Below are positions 54,078-62,996 of a DNA stretch of 64,000 nucleotides, piece by piece. A model generated the notes under the pieces. It was not told the origin of the DNA. It was given only the letters and a program-made list of their open reading frames with translations, and made no database searches. Made by a program: the position numbers and the translations under genes. Location: assembly GCF_008932295.1 (NCBI RefSeq), contig NZ_WBWA01000002.1, positions 124,001 to 188,000 of the forward strand, in the 5' to 3' direction. The stretch's first letter is position 1; each line of letters opens with the position of its first letter. This DNA is from Brucella tritici (GTDB lineage: Bacteria > Pseudomonadota > Alphaproteobacteria > Rhizobiales > Rhizobiaceae).

Positions 54078-55037
54078 ATGAGCAGCTTTAAACCGGGGCG
54101 TTTTTCATCCGCCCGCCTCACTTACGATGCGGTGACGCCCAAAAGCCTCTACCTGAACCGTCGCTCTTTCATGGTCGGCGCGGGTGCTCTGGCTGCTGCC
54201 GGTGTCGCATCGTCGGCTTTTGCCGACCCGCTCAAGGCAAAGGCTTCCGCCTATAAGGTGGATGAGAAGCTGACGCCGCAGGATGCTGTCACGACCTACA
54301 ATAATTTCTACGAATTCGGCACGGACAAGAGCGACCCTTCCGCCAATTCCGGCAATTACAAGCCGCTGCCGTGGAAGCTCACCGTCGACGGCCTCGTGAA
54401 ACAGCCGAAGGAATTCGACATTCAGGAACTGATTGCCAGCATGCCGCTTGAAGAGCGTATCTATCGGATGCGTTGCGTCGAGGCATGGTCGATGGTCATT
54501 CCGTGGATCGGATTTCCGCTCGCAAGCCTTCTGTCGCAGGTGGAACCGCTTGGTTCCGCCAAATACATCGCCTTTACCGGCGTCGTGCGACCGGAGGAAA
54601 TGCCGGGCCAGACCGGTCTCTTTCAGGTTCTCGACTGGCCCTATATCGAGGGCCTGCGCCTCGATGAGGCCAATCATCCGCTGACGATTCTTTCGGTCGG
54701 CCTTTACGGCGAGACATTGCCCAATGCGAACGGCGCGCCGATCCGGCTCGTGGTGCCCTGGAAATACGGTTTCAAGGGGATCAAGGCGATCACGAAGATC
54801 AGCTTTGTCGAAAAGCAGCCGCCAACCTCGTGGCAACAGCAGGCGGCCAACGAATATGGCTTCTATGCCAATGTGAATCCGGAGGTCGATCATCCGCGCT
54901 GGAGCCAGGCGACCGAACGGCGCATCGGCGAAAGCGGTTTTTTGGGTTCGGGCCGCCGCCCTACATTGCCGTTCAACGGCTATGGCGAGGAAGTCGCATC
55001 ACTTTACGCGGGCATGGACCTGAAGGCGAATTACTGA
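54078..55037 (+). CDS. msrP: Protein-methionine-sulfoxide reductase catalytic subunit MsrP
   Basis: A 319-residue periplasmic molybdoenzyme that repairs oxidised methionines. It has a Tat signal ([23 protein letters not shown], from residue 27) and a sulfite-oxidase fold with the molybdenum-ligand Cys in [17 protein letters not shown] (about residue 133); conserved downstream stretches are EEMPGQ and [21 protein letters not shown] 54078 has GTGGGAG upstream. msrQ follows after one base. Confidence 0.92.
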   Translation: MSSFKPGRFSSARLTYDAVTPKSLYLNRRSFMVGAGALAAAGVASSAFADPLKAKASAYKVDEKLTPQDAVTTYNNFYEFGTDKSDPSANSGNYKPLPWKLTVDGLVKQPKEFDIQELIASMPLEERIYRMRCVEAWSMVIPWIGFPLASLLSQVEPLGSAKYIAFTGVVRPEEMPGQTGLFQVLDWPYIEGLRLDEANHPLTILSVGLYGETLPNANGAPIRLVVPWKYGFKGIKAITKISFVEKQPPTSWQQQAANEYGFYANVNPEVDHPRWSQATERRIGESGFLGSGRRPTLPFNGYGEEVASLYAGMDLKANY

Positions 55038-55038
55038 C

Positions 55039-55701
55039 ATGGCAGCAGCGACCCAGACGGTTAAAAAGAAGACGGCTCGTCCCGGCGAATGGAAGATCTG
55101 GTTGCTTTATGCGGTCGGTTTGGTCCCGGCCGTCTGGACCTTCTATCTGGGTGCAAGCGGCAATCTTGGCGCCGATCCGGTCAAGACTTTCGAACACACG
55201 CTTGGCCTTTGGGCTCTGCGTTTTTTGATTCTGACCCTGATGGTAACGCCGATCCGCGACCTGACCGGCATGGCTTTTCTGCGCTACCGTCGGGCGCTCG
55301 GCCTGCTCGCCTTCTATTATGCACTGATGCACTTCGCCACCTATATGGTGCTGGATCAGGGCCTGAACATTTCCGCCATCGTCACCGATATCGTGCGACG
55401 GCCTTTCATTACCATCGGCATGATCAGCCTGGTTCTGCTGGTGCCGCTGGCGCTGACCTCCAACAACTGGTCGATCCGCAAGCTCGGCCGCCGCTGGAAC
55501 AGCCTGCACAAGCTGGTCTATGTCGCAATCGCAGGCGGCGCGATCCATTTCGTCATGTCGGTGAAAAGCTGGCCTGCCGAACCGGTCATCTATGCCGGGA
55601 TCGTCAGCGCGCTGCTTTTATGGCGTCTGGTGCGCCCTCACGCCCGCAACCGCAAGCCCGTTTCCCGCCCACGCGGCGAAGCAATGGCGGTAAAGAAATA
55701 A
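55039..55701 (+). CDS. msrQ: MsrQ, heme-binding membrane subunit of the MsrPQ system
   Basis: A 220-residue inner-membrane b-type cytochrome that feeds electrons from the quinone pool to MsrP. Six membrane helices are apparent, with heme-ligand histidines in YYALMHFATYMVLD, NSLHKLVYVAIAGGAIHFVMS and elsewhere. The N-terminus is basic and cytoplasmic (TQTVKKKTARPGEWK). It forms a two-gene operon with msrP, closed by a hairpin at 55718. Confidence 0.91.
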   Translation: MAAATQTVKKKTARPGEWKIWLLYAVGLVPAVWTFYLGASGNLGADPVKTFEHTLGLWALRFLILTLMVTPIRDLTGMAFLRYRRALGLLAFYYALMHFATYMVLDQGLNISAIVTDIVRRPFITIGMISLVLLVPLALTSNNWSIRKLGRRWNSLHKLVYVAIAGGAIHFVMSVKSWPAEPVIYAGIVSALLLWRLVRPHARNRKPVSRPRGEAMAVKK

Positions 55702-55717
55702 GCCCTGGCACGCCAAT

Positions 55718-55747
55718 AACTTTCTACAGTTTCTAATGTAGAAAGTT
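55718..55747 (+). terminator. Hairpin after msrQ
   Basis: AACTTTCTACA (55718-55728) and TGTAGAAAGTT (55737-55747) are perfect 11-bp arms with an 8-base loop, 17 bases after the msrQ stop. Low GC and no clean T-run make termination uncertain. Confidence 0.55.
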
Positions 55748-55866
55748 AAATTTACTATTCTAACGGTTCCCCCCATGACATAGGGATGCAAATCATGTCA
55801 GTATCGCCGCGATTTCCGCACACAGAATAATTCCTGGCAGCGGCAACCGACGAATACGGAATGCAT

Positions 55867-56862
55867 ATGTCATCTCTCCTGAAATCGGCTCCCGTCCGCA
55901 TCGCAGGCAAGTTCGTCTTCATTTTATTCGTCCTTATCTTTGCGATATGGGCCAGCTTCGCCATGTGGTTCCAGTTGCCCTTCGGCGATGCCATGCGCGG
56001 ATCGATCATCGCCGTGTGGCTTCTGATCTCTCTCGGGGTCATTGCAGGCGAAAGGCATTATAGCTGCTGGCGCAGGCGGCTGGTCTTCTGCCTTCTGGCG
56101 CTGGTGATGCTGGGGGCATGGTCCACCGTCCGCCCCTCCCTCAACCGCATATGGGCGCCCGACGTTGCCCGCACGGTGACGGGACAGATCAATGGCGACA
56201 TTGTCACCCTTTCCAATGTCCGTGACTTCATCTGGCGGACGACCGAAGATTTTACGCCCAACTGGAAAGAGGAAACCTACGATCTCAGCAAGATCGCGAC
56301 GGTAGACGTCTTTCTTTCCTACTGGTCGGGCCCGGCAATCGCCCATACGCTTCTGTCATTCGGTTTCGAGGATGGCCGTCATGTGGTCTTTTCCGGTGAA
56401 ATCCGCCGCGAACACCATGAGGTCTATTCGCCAATCGCGGGTTTCTTCCGCAAATACGAGCTGGCGATGATTGCCGCCGAAGAGCAGGACATCATTTATC
56501 TGCGCACCAATGTCCGCAAGGAAAACGTCTATCGCTATCGCGTGAAGCTGCCGCCTGTGGGAGCGCGCGAACTGTTCCTGTCCTATGTCGAGCTTGGCAA
56601 TGAGCTGGCAGAGCAACCGAAATTCTATAATACGCTGACCGCGAACTGCACCACGATCATCTTCCACATGGCACGGGTGCTGGACCCGACCTTCCCGTTC
56701 GATTACCGCATTCTTCTGTCAGGCTACCTGCCCGGCTATCTGTACGATCACGGCTGGATCGAAAATGGCGGCACGCTGGAGGAAGCACGGGAACGCGCAT
56801 CTATAGATGCAAGGGCGCTTGCAGGCGGACGCGACGGCTTTTCGCAACGTATCCGTGAATAA
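55867..56862 (+). CDS. DUF4105-domain membrane protein
   Basis: A 331-residue protein with three N-terminal membrane helices (residues ~10-95) and a periplasmic DUF4105 domain: FLSYWSGPAIAHTLLSFGFEDGRHVVFSGEIRREHHEVYSPIAGFFRKYEL, followed by YNTLTANCTTIIFHMAR, whose Asn-Cys-Thr with the earlier His resembles a cysteine-peptidase-like active site. Function of the family is unknown. An ATG six bases upstream is possible. It stands alone between msrPQ and RidA. Confidence 0.83.
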   Translation: MSSLLKSAPVRIAGKFVFILFVLIFAIWASFAMWFQLPFGDAMRGSIIAVWLLISLGVIAGERHYSCWRRRLVFCLLALVMLGAWSTVRPSLNRIWAPDVARTVTGQINGDIVTLSNVRDFIWRTTEDFTPNWKEETYDLSKIATVDVFLSYWSGPAIAHTLLSFGFEDGRHVVFSGEIRREHHEVYSPIAGFFRKYELAMIAAEEQDIIYLRTNVRKENVYRYRVKLPPVGARELFLSYVELGNELAEQPKFYNTLTANCTTIIFHMARVLDPTFPFDYRILLSGYLPGYLYDHGWIENGGTLEEARERASIDARALAGGRDGFSQRIRE

Positions 56863-56865
56863 AAA

Positions 56866-56893
56866 ATCCGCCGAAGCGACTGCTCCGGCGGAT
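56866..56893 (-). terminator. Terminator of the RidA-family gene
   Basis: On the minus strand the stem ATCCGCCG/CGGCGGAT, extended by AGC/GCT, is followed by TTTTTTATT. It sits between convergent genes and begins ~25 bases after the RidA stop. Confidence 0.8.
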
Positions 56894-56915
56894 ATTCAGG
56901 TCAATCGAAAACAGC

Positions 56916-57260
56916 TCACACCGCAGCGGTGATGATGATTTCAACCTTGTAGTCAGGCGTTGCCAGCGCAGCTTCGCCGGTGGCGCGGGCGGGCGTGTGA
57001 GCCGGATCGACCCATGCGTCCCAGACAGCGTTCATTTCGCCAAAGTCCTTCATGTCGGCAAGCCAGATGATGGCCTGAAGGATCTTGGTCTTGTCGGAGC
57101 CCACTTCCTTGAGGAGGCGGTCCACCTCGGCCAGAACAGCCTTGGTCTGTTCGGTAACGCTGGCGCCCGGATTTCCCACCTGACCGGCGAGATAAACGGT
57201 GTTGCCGTGAATGACGGCCTGGCTCATGCGCGGACCGACTCCGATGCGACGGATGCTCAT
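56916..57260 (-). CDS. RidA/YjgF-family protein
   Basis: A 114-residue RidA-family protein. Typical features are the N-terminal strand RIGVGPRMSQAVIHGNTVYLAGQVG, the DKTKILQAIIWLADMKDFGEMNAVWDAWVD helix region and the C-terminal PARATGEAALATPDYKVEIIITA with the substrate-binding Arg. RidA members hydrolyse reactive imines/enamines; others have different roles. The start at 57260 has GAGGAG upstream. The IS110 insertion lies in its 5' flank. Confidence 0.88.
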   Translation of the reverse strand: MSIRRIGVGPRMSQAVIHGNTVYLAGQVGNPGASVTEQTKAVLAEVDRLLKEVGSDKTKILQAIIWLADMKDFGEMNAVWDAWVDPAHTPARATGEAALATPDYKVEIIITAAV

Positions 57261-57390
57261 GGTGAACTCCTCTCAATAATGCTCTTCTGCGGAACCAGTC
57301 CCGCATGTGAAAATGTTGCGCATCCTTATTAAAGCCCTAGTTTGCTTTGGCAATGCCAATGCCGGTCCGAATGATGCAATTTCAGTAAAA

Positions 57391-57416
57391 AGAGCATTTC
57401 CAGCGACACCGCTCCA
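57391..57416. repeat. Possible truncated palindromic-repeat fragment beside the IS element
   Basis: AGAGCATTTCCAGC matches the start of copy 4 (45716 onward), then diverges. It lies between the RidA gene and the transposase and may mark where the IS110-family element inserted. Confidence 0.35.
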
Positions 57417-57420
57417 AAAA

Positions 57421-58880
57421 GGAGGTGGCATGAAAGAGGTCGCGCTCACTGGAAGAACGGATCGCTGAGATGCAGATGATTTTGGGACAGTCACGTTTTG
57501 TGCCGTTTGGCTTACCTTATTGGGGTTTGAAACGCTTCAATGAAGGAGAGCAAAACGTGACTGCACTTTATGATTACCACATCGGGGTCGATTACCACAA
57601 AGCCTATAGTCATCTGGTTGTTCAGGATTCCGCCGGGAAGACGCTACGGTCTGGCCGAGTGAAGAACGATCGGCAATCGCTTGCTTCATTTCTTGAGCGC
57701 TATCGAGACAACAGCCACGCTGTCGTAGAAGCCACGCGCAATTGGATGGTGATCTACGACTGGCTCGACGATATCTGCGACGATGTCGTGCTCGCCCATC
57801 CTTTGAAGGTGAAGGCGATCGCCGACGCGAAGATCAAGACAGACAAGATCGACGCAACCGTTCTTGCCCATCTTCTCCGCGCTGATCTGGTTCCAGAAGC
57901 TTATGCGCCGTCGGATAGGGCCCGGGAGCTACGCCTCGCGCTGCGTGAACGGATGTTTTACGTGCGGCTTCGCACGATGGTGAAGAACCGGATCGTGACA
58001 GCATTCGACCGTTATCCGGAGCAAACGGCGCAGTTGAAGAAGCTGGGCGACCTGTTTGGCAAAGTTGGGCGACAGCAGCTTGCCACGCTGGATGTGTCGG
58101 AAATCGACCGTGTTCAGATTGATCGGAGCCTGGCATTCATCGGCGACATCAACGAACGGATCAAACAGGCGGAAACCACGATCCGGGCGATGACGAAGAC
58201 CAACGCAAATGTGAAGCTACTGAAGACCATCCCCGGTATCGGAGAGTTCTTCGCCAGACTGATCGATGCCGAGATTGATGACATTGGCCGTTTCCGCAAT
58301 CCAAAGAAGCTGGCCGCCTATGCCGGTCTCGTTCCTTCGACCTATTCGTCGGGCGGCAAGACATATCACGGCAGGATCATCAAACAGGGCAACAAGTGGT
58401 TGCGCTGGGCTTTTGTCGAGGCTGTTCAGCCAGCCGTCGCGACCGACCCGCACCTTCGCGCCCAGTATGAGCATCTGAAATTGAGAGGAACCAACAAGGC
58501 GCGCGTTGCAATAGCACGCAAGCTTTTGACGATTGCCTTCCAGATCCTGCGTGATCAGCGCCCCTACGAGCGGCGCGACGCCAACGCAGAGGAAGGCGCA
58601 TCGTCCACGATATCCCGGCTGTCCTGATGACTGGCTAGCGAGCCCGGCAGGTCTGGGCTGCGCTCTTAAAGGAGAATGGGAAGCCGGGAGCCGAACGCCA
58701 CTCTGTGACCGAAGCCGGAAGAGAAACGGCATCAGGGGCACGAATTGGAGAATGGTTCAGAACCGAAGGGCGGCGAATATCTGTCCTTCGACGGGAAAGA
58801 TTTACCGATCGGACCAAGTGCCGATCAAAACGCAACAGAACCCAGGGAAAAGCCACGCAAATCATGCGTTTTTGCCCTTG
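57421..58880 (+). mobile_element. IS110-family insertion sequence (ends approximate)
   Basis: A single transposase gene between two divergent, unrelated genes (RidA and DsbA-like). IS110-family elements lack ordinary terminal inverted repeats, so the ends cannot be fixed by eye; the span given is the largest plausible. Non-coding stretches of ~135 bp before and ~250 bp after the transposase are candidate sites for the guide (bridge) RNA known in this family. The right part is GC-rich and self-complementary (AGCCC...GGGCT near 58640-58660). Confidence 0.6.
57557..58627 (+). CDS. IS110-family DEDD transposase
   Basis: A 356-residue transposase. The N-terminal DEDD RuvC-like domain shows HIGVDYHKAYSHL (first Asp, residue 11 or 12), AVVEATRNW (Glu) and KIKTDKIDATVLAHLL (two Asp). 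The C-terminal Tnp_20 domain shows LLKTIPGIGEFFARLIDAEIDDIGRFRNPKKLAAYAGLVPSTYSSGGKTYHGRIIKQGNKWLR with the catalytic serine region. Start is GTG 57557 with AAGGAGAGCAAAAC; the frame is open further upstream but unsupported. Intact, so probably active or recent. The ~356-residue length is compatible with the IS1111 subgroup. Confidence 0.92.
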   Translation: MTALYDYHIGVDYHKAYSHLVVQDSAGKTLRSGRVKNDRQSLASFLERYRDNSHAVVEATRNWMVIYDWLDDICDDVVLAHPLKVKAIADAKIKTDKIDATVLAHLLRADLVPEAYAPSDRARELRLALRERMFYVRLRTMVKNRIVTAFDRYPEQTAQLKKLGDLFGKVGRQQLATLDVSEIDRVQIDRSLAFIGDINERIKQAETTIRAMTKTNANVKLLKTIPGIGEFFARLIDAEIDDIGRFRNPKKLAAYAGLVPSTYSSGGKTYHGRIIKQGNKWLRWAFVEAVQPAVATDPHLRAQYEHLKLRGTNKARVAIARKLLTIAFQILRDQRPYERRDANAEEGASSTISRLS

Positions 58881-58903
58881 AGTTCTTTCATTGGAGCAAG
58901 CTC
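58628..58903. other. Non-coding region right of the transposase
   Basis: 276 bp between the transposase and the DsbA-like gene. It contains the right end of the IS, possibly its guide RNA, and the DsbA-gene promoter. No gene is convincing. Confidence 0.5.
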
Positions 58904-59518
58904 ATGATGAACCGCCGTCAGATACTGGCCGCAACGGCAGCCGGTGCCGCAACGATTGCGATTTCAGGTGGCGAAAGCCTTGCGCAGCGCGTGCCGACGG
59001 TTGCGGAAGTGCTTTACGACAAGGAAATTCCTGTTCTGGGCAACCCGAACGGCAATGTGACCATCGTGGAATATTTCGACTACCAATGCCCCTATTGCAA
59101 GAAGGGGCACGGCGAACTGATGCGCGTGGTCAAGAATGACGGCAATGTTCGTCTTGTGATGAAGGACTGGATCATCTTCGGCGACACGTCGGCTTATGCC
59201 GCACGTCTCGTTCTGGCCGCAGAAAAGTCCGGCAATTATGTGAAGGCCATGGAAGCGTTGATGGCAACGCCAGGTCGTCTCACACCGGAACAGGTGGATG
59301 CGGCACTGAAGAAGGGCGGGCTCGACCCGGCAAAGCTCAATGCAGCCTATAAGGCCGATTCAAAGCGCATCAATGCTATTCTTGAACGCAATATGGATCA
59401 GGGTGAAGCTTTTAATTTCGGCGGCACGCCTTCCTTCGTCATCGGCACCAAGCTTTATGGCGGTGTCATGAAGGAGCCGGAATTGATCGAAGCGATCAAG
59501 GAAGCGCGAAAGTCTTGA
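58904..59518 (+). CDS. DsbA-family thiol:disulfide oxidoreductase
   Basis: A 204-residue exported thioredoxin-fold protein with an N-terminal signal (NRRQILAATAAGAATIAISGGESLAQ, Tat-like double Arg at residues 4-5). The active site is FDYQCPYCKKGH (CPYC) and the cis-proline loop is NFGGTPSFVIGTKLYGG. The helical insertion lies between them. It resembles the DSBA-like group (ScsC/BdbD style) rather than E. coli DsbA. GGAG at 58893-58896 is 7 bases before ATG 58904. The IS insertion lies in its upstream flank. Confidence 0.88.
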   Translation: MMNRRQILAATAAGAATIAISGGESLAQRVPTVAEVLYDKEIPVLGNPNGNVTIVEYFDYQCPYCKKGHGELMRVVKNDGNVRLVMKDWIIFGDTSAYAARLVLAAEKSGNYVKAMEALMATPGRLTPEQVDAALKKGGLDPAKLNAAYKADSKRINAILERNMDQGEAFNFGGTPSFVIGTKLYGGVMKEPELIEAIKEARKS

Positions 59519-59534
59519 GCTGATACGATTGACG

Positions 59535-59564
59535 AAGGGCGGAGCTAAAATAGCTCCGCCCTTT
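59535..59564. terminator. Bidirectional terminator
   Basis: GGGCGGAGCTA / TAGCTCCGCCC around AAA, with A's before and T's after, between the convergent DsbA-like and aldehyde dehydrogenase genes. Confidence 0.9.
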
Positions 59565-59569
59565 CTGAT

Positions 59570-61015
59570 TCAAAACGGATAATGCTGCGGACCTTCGATG
59601 GTGATCCAGCGCAGATCGGTAAATTCATTAATGACGGCCTTTCCGCCGAAACGGCCATAGCCGGAAGACTTCACGCCGCCGAAAGGCATTTGCGCTTCGT
59701 CGGCAACCGTCGGGCCGTTGATGTGACAGATGCCGGTTTCAAGCTTTTTCGAAAGTGCCAGCGCCCGTTTCACATCCTGACTGAAGATCGCCGATGAGAG
59801 CCCATATTCGGTGTCGTTGGCCACGCGGATTGCCTCTTCAGCATCCTTGACGCGGATGATGGGTTTTACCGGCCCGAAGGATTCCTGCGCATAGATGTTC
59901 ATGTCCGCCGTCACATGATCGATGATCGTCGCCTCGACGATTGAACCTTCGCGCTTGCCACCTGCCAGAACCTTGCCATCTTTCGCCACTGCATCCTTGA
60001 TGAGTGCATCCATGCGCTCAGCCGATTTGAGGTCGACCAGCGAACCGAGAACAACGTTGCCGCGTGGATCACCGGCAGGCAGGGATTTTGCCTTGGCGGC
60101 AAGCTTTTCGGCGAAGGCATCCGCTACCTTTTCATGCACGATGAAGCGTTCCGTGGACATGCAGATCTGGCCCTGATTCATGAAAGCGCCAAAAGCTGCG
60201 GCTTCGACTGCCTGGTCCAAATCGGCATCTTCCAGCACGATGAAGGGCGCCTTGCCGCCCAATTCCAGCAGCACTGGCTTCAGATGTTCTGCGGCCTGTT
60301 TGGCGATGATCTTGCCGACATAGGTAGAGCCGGTGAAATTGATGCGGCGGATAGAAGGATGGGCGACAAGGGCCGCGACGATTTCCGGTGCGTCCTCAGG
60401 TGCATTGGAAATGACATTGACCACACCGGCAGGGAAGCCAGCATCGTTGAGTGTCTTGACGATCAGGTGATGAACGCCGGGGCAGGATTCGGACGAACGC
60501 AGAATAACCGTATTGCCGCAGGCAAGTGCTGCCGCTATGGCGCGCACGCCGAGAATGATCGGCGCATTCCACGGCGCCATGCCAAGCACCACACCAACCG
60601 GCTGGCGCACGGCCATGGAAACGATGCCGGGTTTGTCCGAAGGAATGATCTCGCCGGTAATCTGTGTGGTGAGCGCTGCGGCTTCGCGCAGCACGCCGGC
60701 CCCAAGATGGACGTTGAAGCCCGACCATGGGGCCGTTGCACCGGTTTCTTCGAGCATGAGACGGGTGAATTCGTCGGCCCGGCTTTCCATCAGGTCCGCT
60801 GCCTTGTTCAGAAGCGAACGACGCTCGTTCGGGCCGGTTTCAGACCAGTTTTCAAAGGCTTTCGCGGCAGATTTCGCAACCGTATCGACATCGGCGAGGT
60901 TGGCCGCAGGCGCGGTAGTAGCGATTTTTCCGGTGACCGGGTCCTTGCGGTCGAAGGTCCTGCCCGATGCGGATGCCGTTTCCTTGCCGTCGATGATGAA
61001 GCCGATTGTCGTCAT
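59570..61015 (-). CDS. NAD(P)-dependent aldehyde dehydrogenase (salicylaldehyde/vanillin type)
   Basis: A 481-residue aldehyde dehydrogenase. The catalytic Cys is in FMNQGQICMSTERFIV, the general-base Glu in VLLELGGKAPFIVLED, and the cofactor motif in FTGSTYVGKIIAKQAAEHLKPV. The MNQGQICMS context and GVVNVISNAPEDAPEIVAAL resemble salicylaldehyde/vanillin dehydrogenases, so an aromatic aldehyde is plausible. The gene is alone on its strand and diverges from ada. Confidence 0.87.
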   Translation of the reverse strand: MTTIGFIIDGKETASASGRTFDRKDPVTGKIATTAPAANLADVDTVAKSAAKAFENWSETGPNERRSLLNKAADLMESRADEFTRLMLEETGATAPWSGFNVHLGAGVLREAAALTTQITGEIIPSDKPGIVSMAVRQPVGVVLGMAPWNAPIILGVRAIAAALACGNTVILRSSESCPGVHHLIVKTLNDAGFPAGVVNVISNAPEDAPEIVAALVAHPSIRRINFTGSTYVGKIIAKQAAEHLKPVLLELGGKAPFIVLEDADLDQAVEAAAFGAFMNQGQICMSTERFIVHEKVADAFAEKLAAKAKSLPAGDPRGNVVLGSLVDLKSAERMDALIKDAVAKDGKVLAGGKREGSIVEATIIDHVTADMNIYAQESFGPVKPIIRVKDAEEAIRVANDTEYGLSSAIFSQDVKRALALSKKLETGICHINGPTVADEAQMPFGGVKSSGYGRFGGKAVINEFTDLRWITIEGPQHYPF

Positions 61016-61110
61016 GGTCTTCTCCCTGTTTACCTTTCATATCATGGTATAAAAGCAGGAAGCTTGCATGATCCTTATTTGTGAACAGACTGTGCAACGG
61101 CGCTGTTTCG

Positions 61111-61123
61111 AATTTGAAAGCAA
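61111..61123 (+). promoter_or_regulatory. Candidate Ada box upstream of ada
   Basis: AATTTGAAAGCAA matches AAT-N6-GCAA, the A-box/B-box recognised by methylated Ada at the E. coli ada promoter (family knowledge). It lies 69 bp before the ada start, the expected distance for an activator site. Confidence 0.6.
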
Positions 61124-61191
61124 GCAGCGGAGTGTAGCTTCGAGGCGGTGGCATTAGCCTTCCTTCATGCTCATATTGAAGGAATACGGAC

Positions 61192-62277
61192 ATGAACCTT
61201 ATGACCATGAAGACCCACGACCCTGACGAAAATCGCTGGCAAAAGGTACTCGACCGCGACAAGGCGTCGGACGGTACATTTGTCTACGCCGTGCGCACTA
61301 CAGGCGTTTATTGCCGTCCATCATGCCCATCGCGGCGTGGAAAGCGCGAAAATGTGCAGTTCTTCGACGTCTGCGAGGATGCGGAACGCGCTGGCTTCCG
61401 GCCATGCATGCGCTGCAAGCCGCATCTGTCCGAGACATTGGCAACGCAGAACAGCACCCGTTACGCCGATATGGTTGCGAGTGCCTGCCGCTTCATCGAG
61501 ACGGCGGAAGAAGTGCCTTCGCTTGAAGAAATAGCAGCGCACGTGAAGGCGAGCCCTGCGCATTTTCATCGTGTATTCAAGGAGTTCACAGGACTGACCC
61601 CGAAAGCCTATGCCGATGCGCATCGCGCGAGGAAAATGCGGGCGGCGCTTGATGCGCCGGAAATCCGCGTAACTGACGCGATCTATGATGCCGGTTACAA
61701 TTCCAGCAGCCGCTTTTATGAGGCTTCGGACAGGATTTTGGGAATGACTCCAAAGGCTTACAAGCAGGGTGGCAAGAATGCGGAGATCCGCTTTGCCATC
61801 GGCCAGTCGGCGCTCGGGGCGGTGCTGGTGGCTGCAAGCGACAAGGGCGTCTGCGCTATTCTGATGGGCGATGACCCGGAAGAACTGATCCGCGATCTGG
61901 AAAAGCGGTTTCCGCAGGCCAATCTCATTGGTGCGGACCGTGAGTTCGAGGATATGGTGGCGGAAGTGGTCGGCTTTGTCGAAGCGCCACGTGTCGGTCT
62001 CGACCTGCCGCTCGATCTGCAGGGAACCGCTTTCCAGCAGCGCGTCTGGCAGGCCTTGCGCGAAATTCCTGCGGGTAAAACAGTTAGTTACACTGAAATT
62101 GCCGAACGGATAGGCGCGTCGAAATCGGTACGCGCTGTGGCGCAGGCCTGCGCGGCCAACAAGATTGCTGTCGCGGTTCCGTGCCACCGGGTCGTGCGCA
62201 ACGATGGCGGTCTCTCCGGCTATCGCTGGGGCGTCGAGCGCAAGCGTGATCTCCTGAAGCGGGAGAGCCAGGCATGA
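61192..62277 (+). CDS. ada: Ada: methylphosphotriester/O6-methylguanine-DNA methyltransferase and transcription activator
   Basis: A 361-residue protein that removes alkyl groups from DNA and activates the adaptive response. The N-terminal zinc domain holds C41, C45, C72 and C75 (TTGVYCRPSCPSRR; FRPCMRCKP), with C41 as the methylphosphotriester acceptor. An AraC helix-turn-helix follows (residues ~95-190; SLEEIAAHVKASPAHFHRVFKEFTGLTPKAY). The C-terminal methyltransferase has VPCHRV with C331. All parts are intact. A probable Ada box lies upstream, and the stop overlaps the 2OG-oxygenase gene by 4 bases. Confidence 0.93.
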   Translation: MNLMTMKTHDPDENRWQKVLDRDKASDGTFVYAVRTTGVYCRPSCPSRRGKRENVQFFDVCEDAERAGFRPCMRCKPHLSETLATQNSTRYADMVASACRFIETAEEVPSLEEIAAHVKASPAHFHRVFKEFTGLTPKAYADAHRARKMRAALDAPEIRVTDAIYDAGYNSSSRFYEASDRILGMTPKAYKQGGKNAEIRFAIGQSALGAVLVAASDKGVCAILMGDDPEELIRDLEKRFPQANLIGADREFEDMVAEVVGFVEAPRVGLDLPLDLQGTAFQQRVWQALREIPAGKTVSYTEIAERIGASKSVRAVAQACAANKIAVAVPCHRVVRNDGGLSGYRWGVERKRDLLKRESQA

Positions 62278-62996
62278 ACAGAAATGAACCCTCACAGGCC
62301 GGAAACATCCCTGCCTATGACTGGCAAAAAATCGGCGCCGAACTGGATGAGTTCGGCGCCACAATCCTCGAAAACATAATTTCGTCACAAGAGTGCCGTG
62401 AATTGGCCGCCAGCTACTACAATCTGGCCGCATTTCGAACCGTTATTGCGATGCGAAAACACGGTTTTGGGCGCGGAGAATACAAATATTACGCAAATCC
62501 CATTCCGGCCTTAATTTGGAATCTGCGCCAGAAGCTCTATCCGCAGCTTGCGCCCATAGCCAATCGATGGAGTGAGAGACTGGGATCGGATATCCGTTTT
62601 CCTCCGACCCATGACGAATTTCTGGACTGGTGCCACGCGGCAGGGCAGACCCGTCCGACACCGCTCATCCTGCAATATGTCGAGGGCGACTATAATTGCC
62701 TGCATCAGGATATTTACGGCGATATCGCATTTCCGTTGCAGGTTGCGATTTTGCTTTCCGAACCTGAGAAGGATTTTACGGGCGGGGAATTCGTGCTGAC
62801 CGAACAGCGCCCCCGGATGCAGAGCCGTGCGGAAGTCGTGCCGCTCCGGCAGGGCGACGGCGTGGTTTTCGCGGTTAATGACCGTCCAATGCAGGGCACG
62901 CGCGGCGATTATCGCGTCAAGATGCGGCACGGTGTTAGCCGCATCCGTTCCGGCCAGCGGCATACGCTGGGCATAATCTTTCACGATTCCAGATAA
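62274..62996 (+). CDS. 2OG-Fe(II) oxygenase coupled to ada
   Basis: A 240-residue 2-oxoglutarate/Fe(II) oxygenase-like protein. The metal motif HxD is in YNCLHQDIYGD, the distal His and 2OG-binding Arg lie near VSRIRSGQRHTLGIIFHDSR, and GGEFVLTEQRP is the typical core strand. It is not canonical AlkB by motif but belongs to a 2OG-oxygenase group often next to ada. Because it overlaps ada and presumably sits behind the same Ada box, an alkylation-repair role is likely (inference). Its TAA stop is the first triplet of a palindromic repeat. Confidence 0.83.
   Translation: MNRNEPSQAGNIPAYDWQKIGAELDEFGATILENIISSQECRELAASYYNLAAFRTVIAMRKHGFGRGEYKYYANPIPALIWNLRQKLYPQLAPIANRWSERLGSDIRFPPTHDEFLDWCHAAGQTRPTPLILQYVEGDYNCLHQDIYGDIAFPLQVAILLSEPEKDFTGGEFVLTEQRPRMQSRAEVVPLRQGDGVVFAVNDRPMQGTRGDYRVKMRHGVSRIRSGQRHTLGIIFHDSR

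Noticed and set aside
57470..57556. Longer transposase start upstream of 57557
   Set aside because: The frame is open, but the extension lacks a ribosome site and the DEDD domain normally begins within the first ~10 residues; GTG 57557 has AAGGAG.
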